Of a DNA stretch of 64,000 nucleotides, positions 1 through 10,457 are shown one piece after another; within the stretch, counting starts at the first letter, position 1; each line of letters begins with the position of its first letter. The stretch is from assembly GCF_002796985.1 (NCBI RefSeq), contig NZ_PEKX01000007.1, positions 186,001 through 250,000 on the forward strand, in the 5' to 3' direction. Source of the stretch: Pseudomonas sp. (lineage in GTDB: Bacteria > Pseudomonadota > Gammaproteobacteria > Pseudomonadales > Pseudomonadaceae). The notes beneath the pieces are model-generated. The model saw only the letters and a program-made list of their open reading frames with translations. It searched no databases and was not told the DNA's origin. A program made the translations under genes and the position numbers.

Positions 1-1
1 G

Positions 2-910
2 GCGATTGAGCACCGCATGGTGACCAGCGCCATCGAAAAGGCCCAGCGCAAGGTTGAAGGCCGCAACTTCGACATCCGCAAACAACTGCTGGAGTTCGAC
101 GACGTCGCCAACGAGCAGCGCAAGGTGATCTACCACATGCGCAACACCCTGCTCGCGGCCGACAACATCGGCGAGACCATCGCCGAGTTCCGCGAAGAGA
201 CCCTGAACAACACCGTCAGCGAGCACATCCCGCCGCAGTCGCTGCCTGAACAGTGGGACGTCGCTGGTCTGGAAGCCGCGCTGTACAGCGATTTCGGCCT
301 GAAGCTGCCGATCCAGCAGTGGCTGGACGACGACGAGAAGCTCTACGAAGAAACCCTGCGCGAGAAGATTCTCGCCGAGCTGGTGGCTGCCTACCACGAG
401 AAGGAAGACCTCGCTGGCGCCGAAGCCCTGCGTACCTTCGAGAAGCAGATGCTGCTGCGCGTGCTGGACGACCTGTGGAAAGACCACCTGTCGACCATGG
501 ATCACCTGCGCCACGGCATCCACCTGCGCGGCTACGCACAGAAGAACCCGAAGCAGGAATACAAGCGCGAGTCGTTCAACCTGTTCCAGGAACTGCTGAA
601 CTCCATCAAGCGTGACACCATCCGCGTCATGTCCTTCGTCCAGGTCCGCCGCGAAGACCCGGCCGAGGAAGAAGCCCGCCTGCGCCGCGAAGCCGAGGAA
701 ATGGCCAAGCGCATGCAATTCCAGCATGCCGCCGCGCCGTCCATGGACCAGGTCACCGACGAGCCGGAGAATGAGGGCGAACTGCCTGTAGGCACCGGCA
801 ACGTCGTGCCCATGGAGCCGGTGCGCAACGAAGCGAAAATCGGCCGCAACGAGCCATGCCCGTGCGGTTCCGGCAAGAAGTACAAGCACTGTCATGGTCA
901 GGTGGAATAA
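2..910 (+). CDS. secA: Preprotein translocase subunit SecA, C-terminal part (5' end outside the window)
   Basis: SecA is the cytosolic ATPase motor that pushes unfolded preproteins through SecYEG. Only the last 302 residues are present; the frame is open to the window start and reads into the conserved helical region with IEHRMV followed by AQRKVEGRNFDIRKQ. The C-terminus is a proline/glutamate-rich linker followed by the zinc-binding tail CPCGSGKKYKHCHG, the SecB/phospholipid-binding element found in full-length proteobacterial SecA. Family length is about 900 residues, so roughly two thirds lies upstream. A hairpin with a T-run follows at 931-968 and separates it from argJ. Identity is very sure from the tail and the conserved helices. 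Confidence 0.98.
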   Translation, partial: AIEHRMVTSAIEKAQRKVEGRNFDIRKQLLEFDDVANEQRKVIYHMRNTLLAADNIGETIAEFREETLNNTVSEHIPPQSLPEQWDVAGLEAALYSDFGLKLPIQQWLDDDEKLYEETLREKILAELVAAYHEKEDLAGAEALRTFEKQMLLRVLDDLWKDHLSTMDHLRHGIHLRGYAQKNPKQEYKRESFNLFQELLNSIKRDTIRVMSFVQVRREDPAEEEARLRREAEEMAKRMQFQHAAAPSMDQVTDEPENEGELPVGTGNVVPMEPVRNEAKIGRNEPCPCGSGKKYKHCHGQVE

Positions 911-930
911 CCTCTCCCGACCCTGATACC

Positions 931-968
931 AACGCCGCGACCGGCCCTGCCGCTCGCGGCGTTTTTCT
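931..968 (+). terminator. Rho-independent terminator after secA
   Basis: A perfect 10-bp stem (AACGCCGCGA at 931-940, TCGCGGCGTT at 954-963) is followed by a run of T. It sits between the secA stop and the argJ ribosome binding site. Confidence 0.8.
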
Positions 969-1007
969 CATCCGATCCACTGATTTGACTAGAAAGGAGC
1001 GCGCCAC

Positions 1008-2225
1008 ATGGCTGTTGGTCTCGGCCCCATGTCCACCCTGCACCCGGTCCCCGGTTTCGAACTCGGCATCGCGTCTGCCGGCATCAAGCGACCCGGCCGC
1101 AAGGACATCGTGGTCATGCGATGTGCCGAGGGCTCCAGCGTGGCTGGCGTATTCACCACCAACGCTTTCTGTGCCGCTCCCGTAATCCTGGCACGCAGCC
1201 GCTTCCTCGGCCCGGTGCGCTATCTGCTGACCAACACCGGCAACGCCAACGCTGGCACCGGCGAGCCGGGCCTGGCCAATGCCACCCGCACCTGCGCCAA
1301 ACTGGCGGAACTCGCCGGCGTAGCGGAAAGCGCCGTGCTGCCGTACTCCACCGGTGTGATCGGTGAGCCGCTGCCTGTCGAGAAGATCGAAGCCGCGCTG
1401 CCCGCCGCGCTGGCCAACCTGTCTGTGGATAACTGGGCCGACGCGGCTGCCGGCATCATGACCACCGACACCCTGCCCAAGGGCGCCAGCCGTCAGTTCC
1501 AGCATGACGGCGTGACCATCACCGTCACGGGCATCAGCAAGGGCGCCGGCATGATCAAGCCGAACATGGCCACCATGCTCGGCTACATCGCCACCGACGC
1601 CAAGGTCGCCCAGGGCGTGCTGCAGGACTTGCTGCGCGATGCATCGAACAAGTCCTTCAACCGCATCACCATCGACGGCGATACCTCCACCAACGACTGC
1701 TGCATGCTGATCGCCACCGGCCAGGCTGCGCTGCCGGAAATCACTGCCGCCAGCGGCGCGCTGTTCGCCGCGCTGAAGCAGGCCGTGCTGGAAGTCTCCA
1801 TGGAACTGGCCCAGGCCATCGTCCGTGACGGCGAAGGCGCCACCAAGTTCGTCACCGTGCAGGTGAACGGCGGCGCCACTCACCAGGAGTGCCTGGACGT
1901 CGGCTACGCCGTGTCGCACTCGCCGCTGATCAAGACCGCACTGTTCGCCTCGGACCCGAACTGGGGCCGCATCCTCGCTGCTGTCGGCCGTGCGGGCGTA
2001 CCGGACCTGGATGTCAGCCTGATCGACGTGTTCCTCGATGACGTAGCCATCGCCAGCCGCGGCTGCCGTGCCAGCAGCTACACCGAGGACCAGGGCGCCA
2101 AGGTCATGGCCCAGGAAGAGATCACCATCCGTATCGATCTCGGCCGTGGCACCTGCAGCGAGACCATCTGGACCACCGACCTGTCCCATGAGTACGTAAA
2201 GATCAACGCTGAATACCGCACCTGA
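1008..2225 (+). CDS. argJ: Bifunctional ornithine acetyltransferase / N-acetylglutamate synthase
   Basis: ArgJ moves the acetyl group from N-acetylornithine to glutamate (the cyclic arginine pathway) and, in bifunctional forms, also acetylates glutamate from acetyl-CoA. The protein is 405 residues, normal for the family. The self-cleavage site is visible in KGAGMIKPNMATML: the precursor is expected to cut before Thr189, which becomes the N-terminal nucleophile of the beta chain. The STGVIGEPLP motif and the C-terminal DLSHEYVKINAEYRT are also typical. AAGGAG lies a few bases before the ATG. It is flanked by terminators and so is probably monocistronic. Whether this copy is mono- or bifunctional cannot be read from sequence alone. 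Confidence 0.97.
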   Translation: MAVGLGPMSTLHPVPGFELGIASAGIKRPGRKDIVVMRCAEGSSVAGVFTTNAFCAAPVILARSRFLGPVRYLLTNTGNANAGTGEPGLANATRTCAKLAELAGVAESAVLPYSTGVIGEPLPVEKIEAALPAALANLSVDNWADAAAGIMTTDTLPKGASRQFQHDGVTITVTGISKGAGMIKPNMATMLGYIATDAKVAQGVLQDLLRDASNKSFNRITIDGDTSTNDCCMLIATGQAALPEITAASGALFAALKQAVLEVSMELAQAIVRDGEGATKFVTVQVNGGATHQECLDVGYAVSHSPLIKTALFASDPNWGRILAAVGRAGVPDLDVSLIDVFLDDVAIASRGCRASSYTEDQGAKVMAQEEITIRIDLGRGTCSETIWTTDLSHEYVKINAEYRT

Positions 2226-2276
2226 TCGCTGCGTAAGCTCAGGCGCCGTCCCACGTCGGCGCCTCGCTCCACTCGG

Positions 2277-2320
2277 ATTCCTGATTTTCATCGATGGATG
2301 AAAATCGGGAATTTGTTTTC
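2277..2320 (+). terminator. Long AT-rich hairpin after argJ
   Basis: A 16-bp inverted repeat (2277-2292 with 2297-2312, one G-U type mismatch) encloses a GATG loop and is followed by TTGTTTTC. It looks like a rho-independent terminator for argJ. A second, GC-rich hairpin without a T-run lies just upstream (2241-2264). Confidence 0.65.
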
Positions 2321-2372
2321 ATGGCTGCCGCGCTCTAAGGTCTCCTGACAGACCCTCAAGAGCATCGCCTCC

Positions 2373-3002
2373 ATGTCCCTCACCCTGATCATCGGCAGCA
2401 AGAACGTCTCCTCCTGGTCCCTGCGCGGCTGGTTGGCCATGCAGCTCACCGGCGCCGAGTTCGAGGAAATCCTCATTCCCCTGGGCGGCCAAGACACCGC
2501 TCGGCGCATCCGCGAGCACTCTCCCAGCGGCAAGGTGCCGGCGCTCAAGTGTGAGCACGGACTGATCTGGGATTCCCTGTCGATCGCCGAATACCTCGCC
2601 GAACGTTTCCCCGAAGCGCACCTCTGGCCCCGTGGCGAAGCCGCCCGCGCCCTGGCGCGCACGGTCTGCGCCGAGATGCACAGTGGTTTCATGGCGCTGC
2701 GTTCGAACATGCCCATGGATCTCCAGCGCAACCAGCCGTTGGCGGAAGTGCCCGAAGCAGTAGAGGCGGATATCGCCCGCGTCGTCGAACTCTGGTCGCT
2801 GTGCCGTCAGCAGTTCGGCCAGGACGGCCCGTTCCTGTTTGGCCACGCCAGCATTGCCGACGCCTTCTACGCTCCCGTAGCAACGCGCCTGCGCAGCTAC
2901 TGCGTGACCCTGCCCATCGAGGCGCAGAACTATGTCGATGCGATCTACGCCTGGCCGGCCTTCCGTCCCTGGCTGGACGCGGCGATGGTCGAACGCGCCT
3001 GA
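2373..3002 (+). CDS. Glutathione S-transferase family protein
   Basis: A 209-residue protein with an N-terminal thioredoxin-like GST fold (residues 1-80) and an all-helical C-terminal domain. The N-terminus IGSKNVSSWSLRGWLAMQ carries the serine-rich stretch where cytosolic GSTs place the glutathione-activating Ser/Tyr. The cis-proline region GKVPALK and the following DSLSIAEYLAERFP, which binds the gamma-glutamyl part of glutathione, are clear. The substrate is unknown; detoxification by glutathione conjugation or a glutathione-dependent reduction is expected for the family. It sits alone between argJ and the mutT fusion gene and starts at an ATG with no strong Shine-Dalgarno sequence. Confidence 0.88.
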   Translation: MSLTLIIGSKNVSSWSLRGWLAMQLTGAEFEEILIPLGGQDTARRIREHSPSGKVPALKCEHGLIWDSLSIAEYLAERFPEAHLWPRGEAARALARTVCAEMHSGFMALRSNMPMDLQRNQPLAEVPEAVEADIARVVELWSLCRQQFGQDGPFLFGHASIADAFYAPVATRLRSYCVTLPIEAQNYVDAIYAWPAFRPWLDAAMVERA

Positions 3003-3073
3003 TCCCGACCGCCAATGACGGTAGAATGCCCGTCTGCGCGGGCCCTGCCTGAATCGGATTGAGGAGTAGCACT

Positions 3074-4024
3074 GTGAAACGAGTACATGTCGCCGCCGCC
3101 GTGATTCGCGGACTCGATGGCCGGGTGCTGATCGCCCGCCGTCCGGACGACAAGCACCAGGGTGGTCTCTGGGAGTTTCCTGGCGGCAAGGTGGAGGAGG
3201 GCGAAGTGGTGCAGGCCGCCCTGGCCCGCGAGCTGAAGGAGGAGCTGGGTATCGATGTCGAGCAGGCGCGCCCGCTGATTCGCGTGCAGCATGACTACAG
3301 CGACAAGCACGTGCTGCTGGATGTATGGGAAGTCTCCGCCTTCTCTGGCGCACCCCACGGCGCCGAGGGCCAGCCGCTGGCCTGGGTTGCTCCGCGCGAC
3401 CTGCCGGACTACGAATTCCCGGCCGCCAATGAGCCGATCGTGCAGGCTGCGCGCTTGCCGGATCGCTACCTCATCACTCCGGAAGGTCTGGAAATCCCGC
3501 AACTGGTACAGGGTGTGCGGGCGGCCGTTGCCAGCGGCATCCGCCTGATCCAGCTACGCGCGCCGAACATGTACAGCCCCGAGTACCGTGACCTTGCCGT
3601 TGATGTGCAGGGCCTCTGCGCCGGCAAGGCGCAACTGATGCTCAAGGGCCCGCTGGAGTGGCTGGGAGACTTCCCGGCGGCCGGCTGGCACCTGACCTCC
3701 GAGCAACTGCGCAAGTACGCGCCCGACGGCCGGCCGTTCCCTCGCGAGCGCCTGCTGGCGGCTTCCTGCCACAGCGCCGAGGAATTGGAGCTGGCGGCGC
3801 GTATGGGGGTGGATTTCGTCACTCTGTCGCCAGTGCAGCCCACCGAGAGCCATCCGGGCGAGCCGGCATTGGGATGGGATGCGGCGCAGGAGCTGATCGA
3901 CGGCTTCAACCAGCCGGTGTTCCTGCTCGGCGGTGTCGGTCCGCAGGACATCGAGCGCGCCTGGCAGGCCGGTGCGCAGGGTGTGGCGGGGATTCGTGCG
4001 TTCTGGCCGAAAAGCGAAGGCTGA
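3074..4024 (+). CDS. mutT: Nudix hydrolase fused to a ThiE/TenI-like domain (MutT-type)
   Basis: Residues 1-130 are a Nudix domain with a complete Nudix box, starting GGKVEEGEVVQAALARELKE and ending ELGI, close to E. coli MutT, which hydrolyses 8-oxo-dGTP and so sanitises the nucleotide pool. Residues from about 150 to 316 form a thiamine-phosphate-synthase/TenI-like TIM barrel (VDFVTLSPVQPTESHPG, FLLGGVG). This two-domain arrangement is common in Pseudomonas and other gammaproteobacteria; the job of the second domain is not established. The start is set at GTG 3074 because GAGGAG lies 7 bases upstream. An in-frame TTG at 3059 would overlap that ribosome binding site and is unlikely. In most gammaproteobacteria, as here, the gene lies close to secA. 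Confidence 0.93.
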   Translation: MKRVHVAAAVIRGLDGRVLIARRPDDKHQGGLWEFPGGKVEEGEVVQAALARELKEELGIDVEQARPLIRVQHDYSDKHVLLDVWEVSAFSGAPHGAEGQPLAWVAPRDLPDYEFPAANEPIVQAARLPDRYLITPEGLEIPQLVQGVRAAVASGIRLIQLRAPNMYSPEYRDLAVDVQGLCAGKAQLMLKGPLEWLGDFPAAGWHLTSEQLRKYAPDGRPFPRERLLAASCHSAEELELAARMGVDFVTLSPVQPTESHPGEPALGWDAAQELIDGFNQPVFLLGGVGPQDIERAWQAGAQGVAGIRAFWPKSEG

Positions 4025-4048
4025 TCAGAGGCGCAACGAGCGCTTTTC

Positions 4049-4120
4049 GTAGGAGCGAGCTTGCTTGCGAACAGGCCGAGCTACGGTGCCGCGCGGTTCG
4101 CGCGCAAGCTCGCTCCTGCA
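4049..4120. repeat. REP pair (REPIN), GAGCGAGCTTGC family
   Basis: Two inverted copies of a Pseudomonas REP element (4049-4071 and about 4097-4119; core GGAGCGAGCTTGC and its reverse complement) are separated by about 25 bases. They form a long hairpin between the convergent mutT fusion and PduO-type genes. Related copies lie at 15061, 27246 and 48241. Confidence 0.85.
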
Positions 4121-4145
4121 GGTCAGTTTCCAGCCCGTGTATCGA

Positions 4146-4718
4146 TCAGACGGGCTTTTCTGCGGCCTGCCAGAGTATCTCTTCCACGCCCTGGCGCCGG
4201 GCGATGAAGCGCGCGGCGACGAACAACAGGTCGGACAGCCGATTCAGGTAGCGCAGGCCCGCACCCTCCAGCGGCTCCTCGGCATTCAGCTGCTGGCAGC
4301 GGCGTTCGGCGTTGCGCGCCTGGGCGCGACACAGGTGAGCGAGGGCAACCAGGCGCGAGCCGCCGGGCAGGATGAAGTTCTTCAGCGGACCGAGCTCTTC
4401 GTTCCAGCGGTCGATCACCTGCTCCAGACGCTCCACTTCCGCATCGTTCAGCGCGCGGTATTCCGGCATCGCCAGCTCACCACCCAGGTCGAACAAGCGG
4501 TGCTGGATCGGTGCCAGCACGCTGATCACTTCTTCCAGCGCGCTGCTACGTGCCTCGTGCAGCCCGGCCAGTAGCAGGCCGAGGTGGCTGTTCAGCTCGT
4601 CGACCGCGCCCATGGCCTCCACGCGCGGGTGGTGCTTGGGCACGCGGCGGCCATCGGCCAGGCCGGTTTCCCCGGCGTCGCCGGTGCGGGTGTAGATCTT
4701 CGACAGTCGGTTGCCCAT
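4146..4718 (-). CDS. Cob(I)alamin adenosyltransferase, PduO type
   Basis: This enzyme transfers the adenosyl group of ATP to cob(I)alamin or a corrinoid precursor, giving adenosylcobalamin. The 190-residue protein carries the N-terminal ATP-binding signature YTRTGDAGETGL, the conserved VDELNSHLG helix, and the C-terminal helical signatures ARNAERRCQQL and YLNRLSDLLFVAARF of the PduO family, a five-helix bundle acting as a trimer. Its stop lies in the REP-containing gap and its start is 4 bases from the end of the upstream kinase gene (read on the minus strand), so the two are probably co-transcribed. No other cobalamin gene is adjacent, which points to corrinoid salvage or repair, but that is inference. 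Confidence 0.93.
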   Translation of the reverse strand: MGNRLSKIYTRTGDAGETGLADGRRVPKHHPRVEAMGAVDELNSHLGLLLAGLHEARSSALEEVISVLAPIQHRLFDLGGELAMPEYRALNDAEVERLEQVIDRWNEELGPLKNFILPGGSRLVALAHLCRAQARNAERRCQQLNAEEPLEGAGLRYLNRLSDLLFVAARFIARRQGVEEILWQAAEKPV

Positions 4719-4721
4719 GGC

Positions 4722-6785
<2,064 letters not shown>

Positions 6786-6832
6786 GGGCGTGTCAAAGAG
6801 AAAACAGGGGAGGCGGGCAGGGTAGCCCGCGA

Positions 6833-7744
6833 TCAGTTGTCGGGCAATCCGCGCGCCAGCAGGCAAGCGCGCAGGCGCTCGTGCAGGGCCCGCAATTGCG
6901 GCAGTTTCAGGTGCAGGCGGTCGCCTTCGCGGCAGGCGTGGCCGAGCAGGTAGGCGATTTCGCTGCGCCGGCCGTTGGCGACGTCCTGGTACATGGAGGA
7001 GAAGTTCGCGGCGGTGGCGGCAATCACGCGCTCCACATCGCTCTGCAGCTCATGCGCGGCGGTGGAGTAGCCACCAGCATGGAGCAGCTGGCCGAGTTCG
7101 TCACAGAGCCCGGCCACTTCGTCGGGGTGGCTGGCCAGTTCGCCGTTGCGGCACTGGTGCAGCACGGTGAGCGGGTTGATCGCACAGTTCAGGGCGAGCT
7201 TGCGCCACAGCCGTTCGAGGATGTCGCCGCTCCACTGCACGGGAATCTCCGCGCGGTGCAGATCGGCCAGCCAGCCAGGTTCGGGGCCGTCCTGTTCGTC
7301 ACCGAGCCAGGTCTGCCCAGCACCTGCGAACACCACGCGGAAGTCGGCCTCGCGGAATGCACCTTCGGTACTGGAGGCAAACAGGCAGCGGGCGCGCGGC
7401 AGGTGGGCGCTGACCGCCTGCTGGCTGCCCAGACCGTTCTGCAGCAGGATCAACTCGGCGCCGGGAGCCAGGCGCGCGGCCACGCTGGCGGCGGCGGACT
7501 CGGCGTCATAGGCCTTGCAGGCCAGCAACAGGCGCTGGATCGGCGCACCCTGGGCGGCAGTTTCCGCTGGAATCGGGTAGAGGCTTTCGCGACCGTCCTC
7601 CACCAGGGTGATGCCGCCGAGGGCGTGGTAGGCGTTGAGGCGCTGGCGGTCGCGCAACAGCAGGCGCACCGGCAAGCCGGCGCGGGACAGGCGGGCGGCC
7701 CACAGGCAACCGAGGCTGCCGGCGCCGAGGATGGTCCAGGTCAT
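6833..7744 (-). CDS. panE: 2-dehydropantoate 2-reductase (ketopantoate reductase family)
   Basis: This family reduces ketopantoate to pantoate with NADPH for coenzyme A synthesis. The 303-residue protein begins with the Rossmann motif ILGAGSLGCLWAARL, followed by the family motif LLACKAYD, ILLQNGLGSQ, and the C-terminal helical domain with the catalytic Lys in RKLALNCAINPLTVLH and the SSMYQDVANGRRSEIAYL stretch. It lies between two signalling genes on the same strand with short gaps. Pseudomonads often carry more than one PanE-like reductase, so the in vivo substrate is likely but not certain. Confidence 0.92.
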   Translation of the reverse strand: MTWTILGAGSLGCLWAARLSRAGLPVRLLLRDRQRLNAYHALGGITLVEDGRESLYPIPAETAAQGAPIQRLLLACKAYDAESAAASVAARLAPGAELILLQNGLGSQQAVSAHLPRARCLFASSTEGAFREADFRVVFAGAGQTWLGDEQDGPEPGWLADLHRAEIPVQWSGDILERLWRKLALNCAINPLTVLHQCRNGELASHPDEVAGLCDELGQLLHAGGYSTAAHELQSDVERVIAATAANFSSMYQDVANGRRSEIAYLLGHACREGDRLHLKLPQLRALHERLRACLLARGLPDN

Positions 7745-7782
7745 GGGAAGAACTTCGCGGGTTCGGGGGCTTACCGCGAAGT

Positions 7783-8748
7783 TTAGCGCAGGCCGGTCAG
7801 GCGGCTGGCGTTGATTCGTCCGCTGGCGAAGGCGTCGGGCAGCAGCGCACGGCCTTGCTGCATGAGGTGCTCGACCTCCAGCGGCAGCGCCTTGGCGTCC
7901 AGGCCGACCAGGCTGATGCCAGCCTTGAGCGTGATAAAGCCTTCGCTGGTCTTGAAGGCCTTGAGGTTAAGGCCCTCGTGCAGCCGGCGGAAACTGCTCG
8001 GGGAGCACTCCTGCAGGTCTTCGAGCAGGGTGATCAGGGCGAAGTGCTGGCTGTCCAGGCGCGCCAGCACGTCGAGCGGTCGCACCAGTTGTTGCAGGCG
8101 GCGGGCGACGCCATGAAGCAGTTCGTTCTGGAACGGCTGGCCGTGCTTCTGACCCAGCTCGGCCAGCTCCGGCAGGCCGATCAGCATGTAGCACACCGCG
8201 CCACCGCGCGACTCTACCTGGCGGATGCTGTCCGCCAGCTTCTGCTTCAGGTAGCGCTGGTTGCCCAGGCCGGTGGCGCTGTCCACCAGGTTGCGTTCTT
8301 CCAGGCTGGTGATGTTTTCGGTCAGCAGGCGGTTTTCCATCAGCAGGCGCTGCAGGGTGTTGCTCAGGCGGTCGGCAGCCAGCACACGGGGCACCAGTTG
8401 CTCGTTCATCGACGACTTGCTGACGAAGTCGTCCACGCCGCGGTCGAAGGCCTCGGCCAGGGCGTTGTCGCCCTCCTTGCCGGTCAGCAGGATGATGTAG
8501 GTGTAGTGGTCGCCGCTCTCGTCGAGCTGACGCACCCGGGCGGTAAGCTCCAGGCCGTCCATCTCGGGCATCAGCCAGTCGGCGAGGAGAACGCTGACCG
8601 GTTCCTTTTCCAGCAGGTCGAGCGCTTCGCTGGCACTGCTGGCGAAGCGCACGTTCTGGTAACCGGCCTGACTCAGCGCGCGGCCGATCATGGCGCTGGA
8701 AAACTTGGCGTCGTCGACCACCAGAATGCTGAGATGGTTGGTTGGCAT
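7783..8748 (-). CDS. Response regulator with REC and degenerate GGDEF domain
   Basis: A 321-residue cytosolic protein. Residues 1-125 are a receiver domain with acidic pair VVDDAKF, the phosphoacceptor in LLADWLMPEMDG and the conserved Lys in DDFVSKSS. Residues from about 155 to 300 follow the GGDEF fold, recognisable from DSATGLGNQRYLKQKL, but the catalytic loop that should read (G)G(D/E)EF is RLDSQHF, so diguanylate cyclase activity is not expected. The region could still bind GTP or serve as a protein contact. It matches my recollection of PA4396 in PAO1. Transcribed with panE and the 4722-6785 kinase, its most plausible partner by proximity. Confidence 0.92.
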   Translation of the reverse strand: MPTNHLSILVVDDAKFSSAMIGRALSQAGYQNVRFASSASEALDLLEKEPVSVLLADWLMPEMDGLELTARVRQLDESGDHYTYIILLTGKEGDNALAEAFDRGVDDFVSKSSMNEQLVPRVLAADRLSNTLQRLLMENRLLTENITSLEERNLVDSATGLGNQRYLKQKLADSIRQVESRGGAVCYMLIGLPELAELGQKHGQPFQNELLHGVARRLQQLVRPLDVLARLDSQHFALITLLEDLQECSPSSFRRLHEGLNLKAFKTSEGFITLKAGISLVGLDAKALPLEVEHLMQQGRALLPDAFASGRINASRLTGLR

Positions 8749-8903
8749 GGATTGTCTCGGAAACGGGTAGGAAATGCCGGCTCGTCATGTCAGAGGCCGG
8801 GCGCAGTCTTGTCTGTCAGTTATAATGACCGCGCATTTTTATCGTCAAGCCAGGCTCGATGCGGTCTGTGAACCGCATCGCGCCGTCCATCTGGAGAGAT
8901 GTC

Positions 8904-9383
8904 ATGCCTTCGTTCGACGTGGTGTCCGAACTGGACAAACACGAACTGACCAACGCCTTGGATAACGCCACCAAGGAACTGGACCGCCGTTTCGACCTGA
9001 AGGGCAAGTGCAGCTTCGAGGCCAAGGAAAAGTCCATCACCCTGACCGCCGAAGCGGATTTCATGCTCGAGCAGATGCTCGACATTCTTCGCTCCAGCCT
9101 GGTCAAACGCAAGATTGACGCGCAGTGCATGGAGATCAAGGATTCCTTCGCCTCCGGCAAGGTGGTCAAGCAGGAAGTCGACTTCCGCGAGGGCATCGAC
9201 AAGGACCTGGCGAAGAAGATCGTCGCCCTGATCAAGGACAAGAAGCTCAAGGTCCAGGCCGCCATCCAGGGTGAGCAGGTACGCGTCACCGGCAAGAAGC
9301 GCGATGACCTGCAGGAAGCCATCGCGCTGCTGCGCGGCGAGTCCCTCGGCATGCCGCTGCAGTTCAACAATTTCCGCGACTGA
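8904..9383 (+). CDS. YajQ family nucleotide-binding protein
   Basis: A 159-residue protein of two ferredoxin-like domains, matching the YajQ family (163 residues in E. coli). In Xanthomonas and Pseudomonas, members have been described as cyclic di-GMP binding effectors that act with a LysR partner; others bind tRNA or GTP. The N-terminus PSFDVVSELDKHELTNA is highly conserved, as is VKQEVDFREGIDKDLAKKIV. The ATG at 8904 is chosen because GGAGAG lies 6 bases upstream; an upstream in-frame ATG has no such site. It is divergent from the response regulator and followed by a strong terminator. Confidence 0.93.
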   Translation: MPSFDVVSELDKHELTNALDNATKELDRRFDLKGKCSFEAKEKSITLTAEADFMLEQMLDILRSSLVKRKIDAQCMEIKDSFASGKVVKQEVDFREGIDKDLAKKIVALIKDKKLKVQAAIQGEQVRVTGKKRDDLQEAIALLRGESLGMPLQFNNFRD

Positions 9384-9462
9384 TATACGCAACTGAAGAA
9401 AAGCTGGGGAACCTCATCGCTCGCGCGACGTCGCAGTTAAGAGTCGCTCGGCGAACTCCCGA

Positions 9463-9496
9463 CCGCCATGGCTTGCCATGGCGGTTTTGTTTTTGG
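9463..9496 (+). terminator. Rho-independent terminator after yajQ
   Basis: A perfect 10-bp stem (CCGCCATGGC 9463-9472, GCCATGGCGG 9475-9484) with a T-rich tail (TTTTGTTTTTGG). Confidence 0.85.
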
Positions 9497-9524
9497 AATG
9501 GCAATAGACAAGGGGCCTGCATCC

Positions 9525-10370
9525 ATGGATATGAATTACGAGCAGATCATGCACAGTGCGGAGGCGTGGACACCGGTGGTCCTGGCTTATCTGGGCAATG
9601 CCGTGCTGGCGCTGTTGACGCTGTTGATCGGCTGGTGGGTGATCAATCTGTTTACCCGTCGCATCGGTGGTCTGCTATCGACCAAACATGTGGACAAGGC
9701 GCTGCAGGGCTTCATTGGCAGCATGGTGAATATCGTCCTGAAGATCCTGCTGATGGTCAGCGTGGCTTCGATGATCGGCATCCAGACCACCAGCTTCGTC
9801 GCTGCCATCGGCGCCGCCGGCCTGGCCATCGGCCTGGCGCTGCAGGGCAGCCTGTCGAACTTCGCCGGTGGCGTGCTGATCCTGTTGTTCCGCCCGTTCA
9901 AGATCGGCGACTGGATCGAGGCTCAGGGCGTGTCCGGCACCGTGGACAACATCATGATCTTCCACACCGTACTGCGCACCGGTGACAACCGCACCGTGGT
10001 CGTGCCTAACGGCGCCCTGTCCAACGGTATCATTACCAACACTTCGACCCAGACGACCCGTCAGGTGATCTTCGACGTGAAGCTGGCCTATGACGCCGAC
10101 CTGGAAAGCGCGCGCGCCATTCTCAAGGAGCTGGCGGACGATTCGCGCGTACTCAAATCGCCTGCACCGGTGGTTGTGGTCGCTGGCTTGGGTGAGAGCT
10201 CGGTGACCCTGTCACTGCGCCTGTGGACCGCCAACTCCGACTACTGGGGCGTCACCTTCATGCTCAACGAGCAGGTACGTTTGCGTCTGCGCGACGCCGC
10301 TATCGACCTGGCGCCTCACAAGGTGGTGCGAGTGGTCAAAGGGGAAGAGGCCGCGGTTCTCGCCGATTGA
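9525..10370 (+). CDS. mscS: Small-conductance mechanosensitive channel MscS
   Basis: An inner-membrane heptameric channel that opens on membrane tension and releases solutes in hypo-osmotic shock. The 281-residue protein has three hydrophobic helices in the first 130 residues; the third is the pore-lining TM3, GAAGLAIGLALQGSLSNFAGG, with the Ala/Gly packing pattern of MscS. The soluble beta domain follows (FRPFKIGDWIE, NGALSNGIITN) and then the cytoplasmic cage. The length is close to E. coli MscS (286). ATG 9525 has AGGGGC about 8 bases upstream. It forms a single-gene unit ended by the 10405-10432 hairpin. Confidence 0.95.
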   Translation: MDMNYEQIMHSAEAWTPVVLAYLGNAVLALLTLLIGWWVINLFTRRIGGLLSTKHVDKALQGFIGSMVNIVLKILLMVSVASMIGIQTTSFVAAIGAAGLAIGLALQGSLSNFAGGVLILLFRPFKIGDWIEAQGVSGTVDNIMIFHTVLRTGDNRTVVVPNGALSNGIITNTSTQTTRQVIFDVKLAYDADLESARAILKELADDSRVLKSPAPVVVVAGLGESSVTLSLRLWTANSDYWGVTFMLNEQVRLRLRDAAIDLAPHKVVRVVKGEEAAVLAD

Positions 10371-10404
10371 GGTTCTGGCGGACTGACCGCCATGAGCGTG
10401 AACG

Positions 10405-10432
10405 AAAAAGGCCGGCATTTGCCGGCCTTTTT
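10405..10432. terminator. Bidirectional terminator between mscS and ampG
   Basis: AAAAAGGCCGGC (10405-10416) and GCCGGCCTTTTT (10421-10432) form a 12-bp stem with A and T tracts on both sides, placed between convergent genes. Confidence 0.88.
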
Positions 10433-10457
10433 CGTGGGCGCTGCTTCATGGCAAGGG

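Noticed and set aside
753..2291. Open frame antisense to argJ
   Set aside because: The plus-strand argJ motifs are unambiguous; the antisense frame is glycine/alanine-rich without known motifs.
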